In this document: piece by piece, positions 1 to 8,091 of the stretch
How positions within the stretch are numbered: the first letter of the stretch is position 1
How the letters are laid out: every line of letters starts with the position of its first letter
From: Fusobacterium sp. SYSU M8D902
GTDB lineage: Bacteria > Fusobacteriota > Fusobacteriia > Fusobacteriales > Fusobacteriaceae
Assembly (NCBI RefSeq): GCF_040199715.1
Contig: NZ_JBEFNA010000003.1
Span: 1 to 64,000, forward strand
DNA: 64,000 nt
Direction of reading: 5' to 3'
Made by a program: the position numbers and the translations under genes
Notes under the pieces: model-generated
Told to the model about the DNA's origin: nothing
What the model saw: the letters and a program-made list of their open reading frames with translations, nothing else
Databases searched by the model: none

Positions 1-77
1 CGAACCTGGAAGTTAAGCCCGTAAACGCTGAAAGTACTTGGAGGGAAGCCTCCTGGGAGGATAGGAACTTGCCAAGC
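1..77 (+). rRNA. rrf: 5S ribosomal RNA, 3' part (cut by window start)
   Basis: The sequence matches the second, complete 5S copy at 96-213 almost base for base, from the conserved CGAACCTGGAAGTTAAGCCC segment to the 3' end. The 5' third lies outside the window. It differs from the neighbouring copy at two internal positions and in the terminal helix. It is presumably the last regular gene of an upstream rRNA operon. Confidence 0.93.
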
Positions 78-95
78 ATTAATTTAATAATTATT

Positions 96-213
96 GCTTA
101 GTGAAAATAGCTATGGGGATACACCTAGTCACATTCCGAACCTAGAAGTTAAGCCCATAAACGCTGAAAGTACTTGGAGGGAAGCCTCCTGGGAGGATAG
201 GAATTCGCTAAGC
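96..213 (+). rRNA. rrf: 5S ribosomal RNA, second tandem copy
   Basis: This is a complete 118-nt 5S gene. The ends GCTTAG (96-101) and CTAAGC (208-213) form the terminal helix, and the loop A/B core GAAGTTAAGCCC is present. It lies 18 nt after the first copy and is followed directly by a T-rich run (214-229) that could end transcription. A tandem second 5S gene suggests unequal recombination in the rRNA operon. Confidence 0.93.
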
Positions 214-248
214 TTTTTTTTATTTTTTGTAAAAAATAATCATAAAGT

Positions 249-276
249 TTGACTTTTATAGATAACGTGATAAAAT
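249..276 (+). promoter_or_regulatory. Sigma-70-type promoter of the hydrogenase operon
   Basis: TTGACT (249-254) and TAAAAT (271-276) are separated by 16 nt, with a TGn extension in front of the -10 box. It lies about 27 nt upstream of hydC and after the 5S T-run, so the hydrogenase operon appears to be transcribed independently of the rRNA operon. Confidence 0.6.
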
Positions 277-302
277 TAGAAATATATAAGGAGGTATGAA
301 TT

Positions 303-788
303 ATGATATGTAAGGATAATATTGGATTTAAAGAATTGGAGGAATATATATCTACATTTGAAGACAAGAAAAGTTCACTAATCATAATACTTCATAGAGC
401 CCAAGAGATTTTTGGGTACATACCTGAAGAGGTTCAGGAGTTTATAGCAGAAAGGATAGGAGTTCCAGTATCAAAAGTATATGGAGTAGTAAGTTTTTAT
501 AACTTTTTTTCAATGGTTCCTAAGGGAAAATACCCTATATCAGTTTGTACAGGAACAGCTTGTTATGTAAGAGGAGCAGAAAAAATACTGGAAGCACTTC
601 AAAAAGAATTAGGAATAAAGTTGGGACAGGTAACAGAAAATGGATTATTTTCTTTAGATTCTTTGAGATGTGTAGGAGCTTGCGGATTGGCACCTGTAAT
701 GCTCATAGGAAAAGATGTTCATGGAAAGGTAAAGCCAGAGGATATAAAGGGAATAATAGAGAAATATAGAGAAAAAGAGATGCAGTAG
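303..788 (+). CDS. hydC: NADH-dependent [FeFe]-hydrogenase, NuoE-like subunit HydC
   Basis: This 161-residue protein is the thioredoxin-like [2Fe-2S] subunit of a NuoE/HndA/HydC-type complex. The four cluster ligands are visible as Cys82 and Cys87 (VCTGTAC) and Cys123 and Cys127 (RCVGAC). The start at 303 follows GGAGG (290-294); the closer ATG at 296 runs into a stop after four codons. It heads a tight hydC-hydB-hydA operon. In the family this subunit relays electrons between the flavin subunit and the catalytic subunit. The alternative, a complex I NuoE, is unlikely because a hydrogenase subunit rather than other nuo genes follows. Confidence 0.93.
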   Translation: MICKDNIGFKELEEYISTFEDKKSSLIIILHRAQEIFGYIPEEVQEFIAERIGVPVSKVYGVVSFYNFFSMVPKGKYPISVCTGTACYVRGAEKILEALQKELGIKLGQVTENGLFSLDSLRCVGACGLAPVMLIGKDVHGKVKPEDIKGIIEKYREKEMQ

Positions 789-819
789 TAGAAATTAAAG
801 GGTAATTTTAGGAGGACAT

Positions 820-2598
820 ATGAGTAAAAAAATATTGATATGTGGTGGTACTGGTTGTCTTTCATCTAAAAGTAGATTAATAAAAGAAAATTTGGAAAAG
901 GAATTAAAAGAGAGAAAAATAGAGGGTGTAGAGGTTGTTTTGACAGGGTGCTTTGGATTTTGTGAAAAAGGACCAATTGTTAAGATATTACCAGCTAATA
1001 ATTTTTATATAGAGGTAAAGCCTGAAGATGTGAAGGATATTATTGAATTGGATATTATAAAAGATGAAAAAGTTGAAAGGATTTTATATAAAGATCCAAT
1101 AACAAAAGAGGTTGTTACTGATTATAAAAAAATGAATTTTTATCAAAAACAAGAGAGAAGAGTCTTAAAAAATTGTGGTTTTATAAATCCAGAAAGTTTG
1201 GATGATTTTCTAAAAAATGATGGATATAAAGCAGCAAAAAAAGCTATTTCAGAAATGAGTAGTGAGTTTGTAATAAAAAATATTGTCGATTCAGGATTGA
1301 GAGGTCGTGGTGGTGGAGGATTTCCAACAGGAGTAAAATGGGAAATTGCCTCTAAAAATGATGCCAAACAAAAATATATTGTTTGTAATGCTGACGAGGG
1401 AGATCCAGGGGCATTTATGGATAGATCTATATTAGAGGGAGACCCTCACTCTGTGATAGAGGGAATGCTAATAGCAGGTTATGCTATAGGAGCAACAAAA
1501 GGTTTAGTTTATATAAGAGCAGAGTATCCATTGGCAGTTGAAAGACTTTCAAAAGCTATAGAGGTTGCAAGAAAAAATGGATATTTAGGTGAGAATCTCT
1601 TTGGAACTCACTTTGCATTTGATATAGAGATTAAATTTGGTGCAGGAGCTTTTGTATGTGGAGAGGAAACTGCGTTGATACACTCTATGGAAGGAAGAAG
1701 GGGAGAACCAACTTCAAAACCTCCATATCCAGCAGAAAAAGGTTTTTGGAATATGCCTACTGTTGTAAATAATGTTGAGACTTTAGTTAATGTACCAAGA
1801 ATAATTTTAAATGGAGTGGATTGGTTTAGAGAGGTAGGAACTGAAAAATCACCTGGAACGAAAGTTTTTGCTCTATCTGGAAAGATAAATAATGTTGGAT
1901 TAGTTGAGGTTCCAATGGGAATTAGCTTGAGAGAGATTATCTTTGAAATTGGTGAAGGAATTAAGGGTGGAAAAAAATTTAAAGCTGTTCAAACAGGTGG
2001 ACCTTCAGGAGGATGTTTAAATGAGGATGATTTAGATACTCCAATTGATTTTGATAGCTTGGCAAGTAAGGGAGCTATTATGGGATCGGGAGGAATGGTT
2101 GTAATGGATGAAGATGATTGTATGGTATCTGTTGCAAAATTTTTTCTAGAATTTACCTTAGATGAATCTTGTGGAAAGTGTACACCTTGTAGAATTGGAA
2201 ATACAAGATTGTATGAGATATTGGATAGAATAACTCAAGGAAAAGGAAAATTAAAGGATTTAGCATTATTGAAAGAATTATCAGAAGCGATAAAAGTAAC
2301 TTCATTATGTGGATTGGGACAGACGTCTTCTAATCCAGTATTATCTACTTTAGATAAATTTTATAATGAGTATATAGATCATGTTATTGAAAAAAGATGT
2401 ACTGCTAAGGTATGTCAAAAATTGATAACTTATGTAATTACAGATGCATGTAGAGGATGTACAGCTTGTACTAGAGTTTGTGCTGTTAAAGCTATTGACG
2501 GTAAGGTAAGAGAAAAACACACTATTGATACAGAGAAATGTGTAAGGTGTGGAGCTTGTATGTCAACTTGTAGATTCAATGCAATTATAAAATTATAA
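820..2598 (+). CDS. hydB: NADH-dependent [FeFe]-hydrogenase, NuoF-like flavin subunit HydB
   Basis: This 592-residue NuoF/HndC-type subunit oxidises or reduces NAD(H) at FMN. An N-terminal thioredoxin-like [2Fe-2S] domain carries Cys8, Cys13, Cys44 and Cys48. The glycine-rich FMN loop is at about 159-170, followed by the ADEGDPGAF NADH-site motif. The [4Fe-4S] motif CGKCTPC is at 451-457. The C-terminus has two ferredoxin-like clusters (CRGCTACTRVC and CVRCGACMSTC). The fused N-terminal domain replaces a separate HndB subunit. The layout matches HydB of electron-bifurcating trimeric hydrogenases, but bifurcation itself cannot be read from sequence. Confidence 0.93.
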   Translation: MSKKILICGGTGCLSSKSRLIKENLEKELKERKIEGVEVVLTGCFGFCEKGPIVKILPANNFYIEVKPEDVKDIIELDIIKDEKVERILYKDPITKEVVTDYKKMNFYQKQERRVLKNCGFINPESLDDFLKNDGYKAAKKAISEMSSEFVIKNIVDSGLRGRGGGGFPTGVKWEIASKNDAKQKYIVCNADEGDPGAFMDRSILEGDPHSVIEGMLIAGYAIGATKGLVYIRAEYPLAVERLSKAIEVARKNGYLGENLFGTHFAFDIEIKFGAGAFVCGEETALIHSMEGRRGEPTSKPPYPAEKGFWNMPTVVNNVETLVNVPRIILNGVDWFREVGTEKSPGTKVFALSGKINNVGLVEVPMGISLREIIFEIGEGIKGGKKFKAVQTGGPSGGCLNEDDLDTPIDFDSLASKGAIMGSGGMVVMDEDDCMVSVAKFFLEFTLDESCGKCTPCRIGNTRLYEILDRITQGKGKLKDLALLKELSEAIKVTSLCGLGQTSSNPVLSTLDKFYNEYIDHVIEKRCTAKVCQKLITYVITDACRGCTACTRVCAVKAIDGKVREKHTIDTEKCVRCGACMSTCRFNAIIKL

Positions 2599-2616
2599 TG
2601 GAATAGGTGAAGTTAT

Positions 2617-4374
2617 ATGAAGATGATAAGACTTAGAATAGATGGAAAATTAGTAGTAGCACCTGAAGGAACTACAATTTTAAATGCTGCCTTAAAAGCT
2701 GGAATATACATACCACATCTGTGTTATATGGAGATGAAAGAGGTAGGGTATAAAAATGATTGTGCTTCTTGTAGAATTTGTGTTGTTCAAGTCAAAGGAA
2801 TGAGTAGATTAGTTCCCTCTTGTACCACTCCAATAAAGGAGAAGATGGAAGTTATAACCAACTCTCCAGAAGTTATGCATAAGAGAAGAGTTGTTTTAGA
2901 GTTGATGTTATCAGATCACCCCAAAGATTGTTTGATCTGTGGAAAAAATGGAGAGTGTGAATTACAGAAATTAGCAATCTCATTTGGAATTAGAGAGATG
3001 AGATTTGAAGGTAAAGAGGGAAGATATGATAAACAATACTCTGTTGCAATAACTAGAGATACAACTAAATGTATTATGTGTAGAAGATGTGAAACAATGT
3101 GTGAAAATATCCAAGGTTGTGGAATATTAACAGGTGTTGATAGAGGCTTTAATGTCATTGTAAATACTGCCTTTAATCGAAATCTTCTAGAGACAGATTG
3201 CACCTTCTGTGGTCAGTGTGTAGCTGTTTGTCCAGTGGGAGCTCTGTATGAAACTGATAATACTTTTAGATTGGTAGAAGATCTGATGAATCCAAATAAA
3301 AAAGTTATTGTACAGGTTGCTCCAGCAGTAAGAGTAGCAATAGGAGAGCTTTTTGGAGTGGAGCCAGGTATAGATATGACTCCTAAATTGGTAACTGCTC
3401 TTAGAAAATTAGGTTTTGATGCAGTTTTTGATACAAATTTTGCTGCTGATGTAACTATTATTGAGGAGGCAACAGAACTAAAAGAAAGAGTTTTATCTAA
3501 ATTAAAGGGTGAAAAAGGTGTGAAATTACCATTATTTACCTCATGTTGTCCTGCTTGGATAAGATTTGTAGAGCTTAATTACCCAGAATTGAGAGATAAT
3601 CTATCCAGTACAAAATCTCCACAACAAATTTTTGGAGCAATTTCCAAAGAGTTTTGGACAAGAGAGAAGGAGATAGAAAGAAAAGATTTAATCTGTGTTT
3701 CAATAATGCCTTGTACAGCTAAAAAGTATGAAGCCTCAAGGGAGGAGCTTGCAACAGATGGTATACCAGATGTAGATTATTCTATAACAACAAGGGAGTT
3801 AGGACGTTTATTTAAACAGTATAATATAGATCTTCTGGAGATGCAGGATGAGGAATTCGATTCTCCATTGGGTGAGTCAACAGGAGCAGCTGATATTTTC
3901 GGAAGAACAGGTGGAGTATTAGAGGCGGCAATTAGAACACTCTATGAATGGCTAAGTGATGGAAAATTGGAAGATTTAGATTTTGTAAATTTAAGAGGTT
4001 TCCAAGAGGTCAGAGTGGCGGAGATAGAAGTGACTGGGATTAAATTGAAAGTAGCAGTAGTTCATGGTTTGGGAGCAGCTAGAAAATTGATAGAAGATAT
4101 AAAATCTGGAAAAGAGTATTTTGACGCTATAGAGGTTATGGCATGTAAAGGTGGATGTGTTGGTGGAAGTGGACAACCATATCATCACGGTAATTTTGAG
4201 ATAGTTAAAAAAAGAGCAGAAGGGTTACAAGATATAGATTATCATAAAGAATTGAGAGAATCTAATGAAAATGAGAGTGTAATGAAACTTTATGATAGAT
4301 ATATAGGTGAAGCTAATAATGAAGTTGCTCATAGACTACTTCACACTCATTATTTTGATAGAAAAGAGAAGTAG
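2617..4374 (+). CDS. hydA: [FeFe]-hydrogenase catalytic subunit HydA
   Basis: The 585-residue catalytic subunit makes or consumes H2 at the H-cluster. In order it has an N-terminal plant-type [2Fe-2S] domain (CASCRIC), a His-Cys3 cluster (HPKDCLICGKNGEC), two [4Fe-4S] clusters (CIMCRRC, CTFCGQC), and the three H-cluster motifs: TSCCPAW (308-314), MPCTAKK (364-370) and MACKGGCVGG (508-517). All the expected cysteines are present, so it should be active. A small-subunit-like C-terminus is fused. It is the last gene of hydCBA. The maturases HydE, HydF and HydG are not in this window. Confidence 0.95.
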   Translation: MKMIRLRIDGKLVVAPEGTTILNAALKAGIYIPHLCYMEMKEVGYKNDCASCRICVVQVKGMSRLVPSCTTPIKEKMEVITNSPEVMHKRRVVLELMLSDHPKDCLICGKNGECELQKLAISFGIREMRFEGKEGRYDKQYSVAITRDTTKCIMCRRCETMCENIQGCGILTGVDRGFNVIVNTAFNRNLLETDCTFCGQCVAVCPVGALYETDNTFRLVEDLMNPNKKVIVQVAPAVRVAIGELFGVEPGIDMTPKLVTALRKLGFDAVFDTNFAADVTIIEEATELKERVLSKLKGEKGVKLPLFTSCCPAWIRFVELNYPELRDNLSSTKSPQQIFGAISKEFWTREKEIERKDLICVSIMPCTAKKYEASREELATDGIPDVDYSITTRELGRLFKQYNIDLLEMQDEEFDSPLGESTGAADIFGRTGGVLEAAIRTLYEWLSDGKLEDLDFVNLRGFQEVRVAEIEVTGIKLKVAVVHGLGAARKLIEDIKSGKEYFDAIEVMACKGGCVGGSGQPYHHGNFEIVKKRAEGLQDIDYHKELRESNENESVMKLYDRYIGEANNEVAHRLLHTHYFDRKEK

Positions 4375-4471
4375 AGAGAGGTTTAAACTATTGTTAGTTA
4401 ATTTTAAAAAAATAAATTTCAATAATCAAAATATTAGTGTTCACAATCAATTAATATTTTTTAAATTATAC

Positions 4472-4498
4472 TTGACAAATTAAGGAAAATGTTATAAA
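4472..4498 (+). promoter_or_regulatory. Promoter of the ferredoxin gene
   Basis: A perfect TTGACA (4472-4477) and a TATAAA-type -10 (4493-4498) precede the ferredoxin gene, with a short spacer of about 15 nt (a register shift to ATAAAAT gives 16-17). Ferredoxin therefore probably has its own strong promoter rather than depending only on read-through from hydCBA. Confidence 0.6.
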
Positions 4499-4553
4499 AT
4501 TAACTCAAGTAAATTAAAAGAAAGAATTAAAAATTTTATTAGGAGGGATTTGA

Positions 4554-4724
4554 ATGCACGTAATAGATAAAGATACTTGTATCGGATGTGGAGCTTGTGA
4601 AGGAACTTGTCCAGTAGGAGCTATATCAGCAACTGATGATGGAAAATATGCTATCGGAGATGCTTGTGTAGACTGTGGAGCTTGTGCTGGAGGATGTCCA
4701 GTAGGAGCAATCGCTGCTGAGTAA
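4554..4724 (+). CDS. 2[4Fe-4S] clostridial-type ferredoxin
   Basis: A 56-residue protein with two CxxCxxCxxxCP motifs: Cys9, 12, 15, 19 and Cys38, 41, 44, 48. This is the classic low-potential two-cluster ferredoxin of anaerobes. AGGAGGG lies 7 nt upstream of the ATG. Its place directly after hydCBA, with its own promoter and a strong terminator, fits a role as electron donor or acceptor for the hydrogenase and for ferredoxin-linked oxidoreductases. It is short enough to be missed by length-filtered gene calling. Confidence 0.95.
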   Translation: MHVIDKDTCIGCGACEGTCPVGAISATDDGKYAIGDACVDCGACAGGCPVGAIAAE

Positions 4725-4735
4725 TAAGAGAAGTA

Positions 4736-4763
4736 GAAAGAGTCCGAAAGGACTCTTTTTTTT
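4736..4763 (+). terminator. Rho-independent terminator after ferredoxin
   Basis: The stem AGAGTCC / GGACTCT with a GAAA loop (about 4739-4756) is followed by a run of T. Confidence 0.9.
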
Positions 4764-4786
4764 ATCATTTTAGGAGGATTTTATTC

Positions 4787-5071
4787 ATGTATAATGAGAT
4801 AGATTTACATCATATGAACTTTGATGATGCTTTGAGAGTATTTATAACAAAGTATAATGCTTTATATAAAAAAGGTATGAGAAAAGAGATAGTAGTTATA
4901 CATGGGTATGGCTCAAAATTTTTGGATAGCACACCAGTTATAAGAACAAAAATAAGAGAGTATTTTTTGAGAAATAAAGAGTGTGTAAAAATGAGATTGG
5001 ATATGAATCCAGGTGTTACATATATTCTTCCACTAAAACCTCTTCCGATACCTAAGAAAAAGAAAAGATAA
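4787..5071 (+). CDS. Stand-alone Smr domain protein
   Basis: A 94-residue protein that is essentially one Smr domain, the module at the C-terminus of MutS2. It has the DLHH start motif (residues 6-9) and the IHGYGS motif in the middle, then a lysine-rich tail. Smr domains act as DNA or RNA endonucleases or ribosome-collision sensors in different proteins; which applies here cannot be told. AGGAGG precedes the start and an aromatic-synthesis gene follows 57 nt later. Confidence 0.85.
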   Translation: MYNEIDLHHMNFDDALRVFITKYNALYKKGMRKEIVVIHGYGSKFLDSTPVIRTKIREYFLRNKECVKMRLDMNPGVTYILPLKPLPIPKKKKR

Positions 5072-5128
5072 TACTTTTCTTTTTTCTAATTACGAAGTAT
5101 AATTTAAATAAAAGATTAGGAGAAAATT

Positions 5129-6142
5129 ATGTATATAAAAACAAAAAAAGATATAGGTGAACATGAAAAAGAAGAGATTCTAAAGTTCCTTAGTGACAAT
5201 AAATTGGGGAGCATAATAAGAAAAGAGGAAGAGTTTTATAAAATAGGTATAATTGGAGATAAAAATAAAGTAGATCTAGACAGACTACTCTCTTTTGATG
5301 GAGTAGATGAGTTAGTTCCAATTGGGAAGAGTTATAAGTTTGTAAGTAGAGAGTTTCAACCACAGGATACTATAGTAGAGATAAAGGGGAAAAAAATAGG
5401 TGGAGGAAATTTTTTAGTTATGGCAGGGCCATGTGCTATAGAGAGTAGAGAGTCAATATTTGAGATAGCTAGAGAGGTAAAGAAAGCAGGAGCTCAAGTA
5501 TTGAGAGGGGGAGCTTTCAAACCTAGAACATCACCATATGATTTTCAAGGATTGGGAGAGATCGGACTAAAATATATGAGAGAAGCAGCTGACGAGTATG
5601 GATTGCTTGTGGTAACAGAGGTTATGGATAGCAATGATATAGAATTGATAGAAAAATATGCAGATATTTTTCAAGTAGGTGCAAGAAATATGCAAAATTT
5701 CTCTTTGCTAAAAGCTTTGGGAAGATGCAATAAACCAATCTTATTAAAGAGAGGATTGAGTGCTACAATGAGAGAGTTATTGATGGCAGCTGAATATATA
5801 GTTGCATATGGGAATAAAGAGGTAATCCTATGTGAAAGAGGGATAAGAACCTTTGAAACAATAACAAGAAATACTGTAGATATAAATGCTATTCCACTTT
5901 TAAAAGAAAAATCACATCTTCCTGTAATAATAGATGCTAGTCATGGAACAGGAAGACGTAGTCTAGTAGAACCAGTAACTTTGGCTGGAGTGATTGCAGG
6001 TGCTGATGGTGCTATGGTAGAGGTACATGAGAATCCTGAGTGTGCAACATCAGATGGAATGCAATCTCTATATTTTAAAGATTTTGAAAAGTTAATGAGA
6101 AATTTAGATAAAACATTAAAATTAAAGGCTGAATTGGAGTAG
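5129..6142 (+). CDS. aroF: 3-deoxy-7-phosphoheptulonate synthase (DAHP synthase, type I beta)
   Basis: A 337-residue enzyme that condenses phosphoenolpyruvate and erythrose 4-phosphate, the first step of the shikimate pathway. Residues 1-70 form a ferredoxin-like regulatory domain as in Thermotoga-type enzymes. The barrel has MAGPCAIES, the RGGAFKPRTSPY substrate loop and the DASHGTGRR metal and substrate motif. The N-terminal domain suggests feedback control by an aromatic amino acid, by analogy. The enzyme is related to KdsA at 28876. The next gene, pgeF, starts 3 nt after the stop, so they are cotranscribed. Confidence 0.93.
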   Translation: MYIKTKKDIGEHEKEEILKFLSDNKLGSIIRKEEEFYKIGIIGDKNKVDLDRLLSFDGVDELVPIGKSYKFVSREFQPQDTIVEIKGKKIGGGNFLVMAGPCAIESRESIFEIAREVKKAGAQVLRGGAFKPRTSPYDFQGLGEIGLKYMREAADEYGLLVVTEVMDSNDIELIEKYADIFQVGARNMQNFSLLKALGRCNKPILLKRGLSATMRELLMAAEYIVAYGNKEVILCERGIRTFETITRNTVDINAIPLLKEKSHLPVIIDASHGTGRRSLVEPVTLAGVIAGADGAMVEVHENPECATSDGMQSLYFKDFEKLMRNLDKTLKLKAELE

Positions 6143-6145
6143 TTT

Positions 6146-6859
6146 ATGTTTGTAGAAAAGAAAAACTATTTAGTTCTAAAAGAGTTTCAAAACTTGGGAA
6201 TAGAAGCTATATATACCAAAAAAAATTATGGAAATGTTTTAGAGCTTCCTAAAGAGAGATTTTTAAAGGATTTTGGTGGGATTGAGAAAAATATTGTAGC
6301 GGGACATCAAACACATAGTGATAATATAGAGATAATAGAAAGCTTGGATAAACTCTATTTTGAGGATACAGATGGTTTTATAACCAATAGAAAAGATATT
6401 GTTATCTATACAAAATACGCAGATTGTTTACCTATTTATATAGTTGATAGTGTTAAGGAGATAATTGCTCTTGTTCATTCAGGTTGGCAGGGTAGTTTTA
6501 AAGGAATAGGAAAAAAAGCCATAGAGATGATGGTAGAGAGATATGGTTGTAATTTAAAAGATATAAAAGTGGCATTTGGTATAGGTATATCCTCTAAAAA
6601 TTACGAAGTGGGAGAGGAGTTCCTTAAAAAATTTCAAGAAAAATATCCTAAAGATATGATAGATTATAGTTTTAAAAATGAAAATGGAAAAATTCTATAT
6701 GATAACCAAAAATTTGTCTACTTAGATCTAGTAAAATTTGGAATAGATGAAAATAATATAATATTGAATGAGCTATGTAGCTATGAGGGAGAGTTTCACT
6801 CTTATAGGCGAGATAGAGAGAGCTCTGGAAGAAATGGAGCATTTATCTTTTTTAGATAG
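6146..6859 (+). CDS. pgeF: Peptidoglycan editing factor PgeF (YfiH/laccase-domain family)
   Basis: A 237-residue protein of the YfiH/YlmD family, formerly called multicopper polyphenol oxidase. The metal and substrate residues are visible in HQTHSDN, YADCLP and VHSGWQGS. Characterised members have purine nucleoside phosphorylase/adenosine deaminase activity and prevent misincorporation of L-Ser for L-Ala in the peptidoglycan stem. No strong ribosome binding site is visible, which fits translational coupling to the DAHP synthase gene 3 nt upstream. Confidence 0.88.
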   Translation: MFVEKKNYLVLKEFQNLGIEAIYTKKNYGNVLELPKERFLKDFGGIEKNIVAGHQTHSDNIEIIESLDKLYFEDTDGFITNRKDIVIYTKYADCLPIYIVDSVKEIIALVHSGWQGSFKGIGKKAIEMMVERYGCNLKDIKVAFGIGISSKNYEVGEEFLKKFQEKYPKDMIDYSFKNENGKILYDNQKFVYLDLVKFGIDENNIILNELCSYEGEFHSYRRDRESSGRNGAFIFFR

Positions 6860-6877
6860 AAAATTGAGATAATAAAG

Positions 6878-6923
6878 AAAGAGGAAAAAAATTACTGTAT
6901 AGGCAGTAACTTTTTTCCTCTTT
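6878..6923. terminator. Bidirectional terminator between pgeF and the S24 repressor
   Basis: A nearly perfect 20-bp hairpin joins AAAGAGGAAAAAA...TTACTG with CAGTAA...TTTTTTCCTCTTT around a short loop. A-rich and T-rich arms allow it to serve both convergent genes. Confidence 0.88.
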
Positions 6924-6925
6924 TA

Positions 6926-7615
6926 CTATTTAACATTATTAATAACTTTTAAAACTTTTCCAATAATTTTAAACTCATCTTCAGGATATACATAGATTGG
7001 TTGATAATTAGGGTTATCACTAAGTAAAGCAAAGAAATTTTTAGTAACTTTTATTCTTTTAACAAATGATTCACCATTCACTAGAAATGCTCCAACCTCT
7101 CCATCTTTTAACTCCTCTCCCTGTCTACAAAGAATGATTGATTGATTTTTAATAGTAGGCTCCATAGAGTCACCTTTTACATTTATAGCAAAAACATTAT
7201 CAGAATTTCTTATTCCAGGTAGTGAGATAAAATCAACAGGCTCTTCATCAGTGATCAAACCTATCCCAGCACTTATTCTAGAGAAAAGCGGGATTAGTGT
7301 GTTATTATTGCTAATATCCTTTATAACTCTTCTTTTAGAGAGTTCTTTCTCATCAGATAATCTTTTAAGCTCATTTAAGATAATATCTGGAGTTCTCTCT
7401 ATAGCAGCTAAATATTTTAGTTTTTCACCTTCAGAAGGAGTAAGTAATAGTACTTTGATAAGGCTATCAAGAACTTCTTCACTAGGAGGATTTTTGATCT
7501 CTCCTCTTTCAATACCGTTATAATATGATTGAGTTATACCAGCTAATTTTGAAACTTTATTTTGACTTAGTCCAAGAGCTTCTCTTTTTGTTTTTATATA
7601 TGTCTTAAAATCCAT
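6926..7615 (-). CDS. XRE-S24 (LexA/CI-type) self-cleaving transcriptional repressor
   Basis: The 229-residue protein has an N-terminal XRE helix-turn-helix (about residues 3-60) and a C-terminal S24 peptidase domain. The autocleavage bond Ala116-Gly117 (RISAGIG), catalytic Ser150 (KGDSMEP) and Lys186 (ESFVKR) are all present, with the usual 36-residue Ser-Lys spacing. I chose the ATG at 7615 because GGAGG lies 8 nt upstream; a longer frame to 7666 lacks a good ribosome binding site. It should respond to RecA-coated single-stranded DNA, like CI or LexA. It diverges from a small unknown gene at 7772. Confidence 0.9.
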   Translation of the reverse strand: MDFKTYIKTKREALGLSQNKVSKLAGITQSYYNGIERGEIKNPPSEEVLDSLIKVLLLTPSEGEKLKYLAAIERTPDIILNELKRLSDEKELSKRRVIKDISNNNTLIPLFSRISAGIGLITDEEPVDFISLPGIRNSDNVFAINVKGDSMEPTIKNQSIILCRQGEELKDGEVGAFLVNGESFVKRIKVTKNFFALLSDNPNYQPIYVYPEDEFKIIGKVLKVINNVK

Positions 7616-7690
7616 TACTATACCTCCTATATATATATATAAATAATTATAATATATTTTTCTCAAAATATCAAGTAATAAAATAGGGTA

Positions 7691-7742
7691 TTGACAAATT
7701 TAGATATTAGTTATAATATATATCTATAAATATAGTTATCTA
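7691..7742 (+). promoter_or_regulatory. Promoter and candidate operator between the S24 repressor and a divergent small gene
   Basis: TTGACA (7691-7696) and TATAAT (7712-7717) point toward the small gene at 7772, with a 15-nt spacer. Just downstream is a dyad CTATA-AA-TATAG (7724-7735), flanked by TAGATA (7701-7706) and TATCTA (7737-7742), which are inverted relative to each other. The positions fit repressor binding over the start of transcription. The region is very AT-rich, so chance dyads are possible. Confidence 0.45.
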
Positions 7743-7771
7743 TTACTAAATATAAAAATGGAGGGAATATT

Positions 7772-7999
7772 ATGAAGATATTGATAAGAAATAAAAAATG
7801 GGAAACAACATTTAATAGAGTAACATTAATATGTGAGGTAACAAATTGTAATAAGATATTTAGTATTAAATTTGCTTATAAGGGAAATGAGATAACTATC
7901 AAAACTAATAACTTAGATAATACATTCAAATACTTGGAGAGAATATTCAATGAAAAAATCCTTGAAAATATTTCAAATGAAACAAAAATGGTAAGTTAA
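7772..7999 (+). CDS. Small protein of unknown function divergent from the S24 repressor
   Basis: A 75-residue protein I do not recognise. It is basic, without membrane segments or signal peptide, and has one cysteine pair separated by four residues (CEVTNC, about 22-27). A good ribosome binding site (GGAGGG) lies 8 nt before the ATG, and a TTGACA/TATAAT promoter lies upstream, so it is probably a real gene. Its position opposite a LexA/CI-type repressor suggests it is the regulated target, possibly induced by DNA damage. That is inference from layout only. Confidence 0.55.
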   Translation: MKILIRNKKWETTFNRVTLICEVTNCNKIFSIKFAYKGNEITIKTNNLDNTFKYLERIFNEKILENISNETKMVS

Positions 8000-8019
8000 G
8001 GATAAAAATAAAAATTACT

Positions 8020-8048
8020 TTGCAAATAGATTATTTATATCTTATAAT
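8020..8048 (+). promoter_or_regulatory. Promoter of the RpiR-proC unit
   Basis: TTGCAA (8020-8025) and TATAAT (8043-8048) with a 17-nt spacer, 44 nt before the regulator gene. Confidence 0.6.
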
Positions 8049-8091
8049 AGAGTATAGAAGAATAAGATTGTTCAAAATGTGAGGTAATTTT

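Noticed and set aside
7616-7999. Prophage remnant around the CI-like repressor
   Set aside because: No integrase, structural phage genes or attachment-site repeats lie nearby, and the flanking genes are ordinary chromosomal ones.
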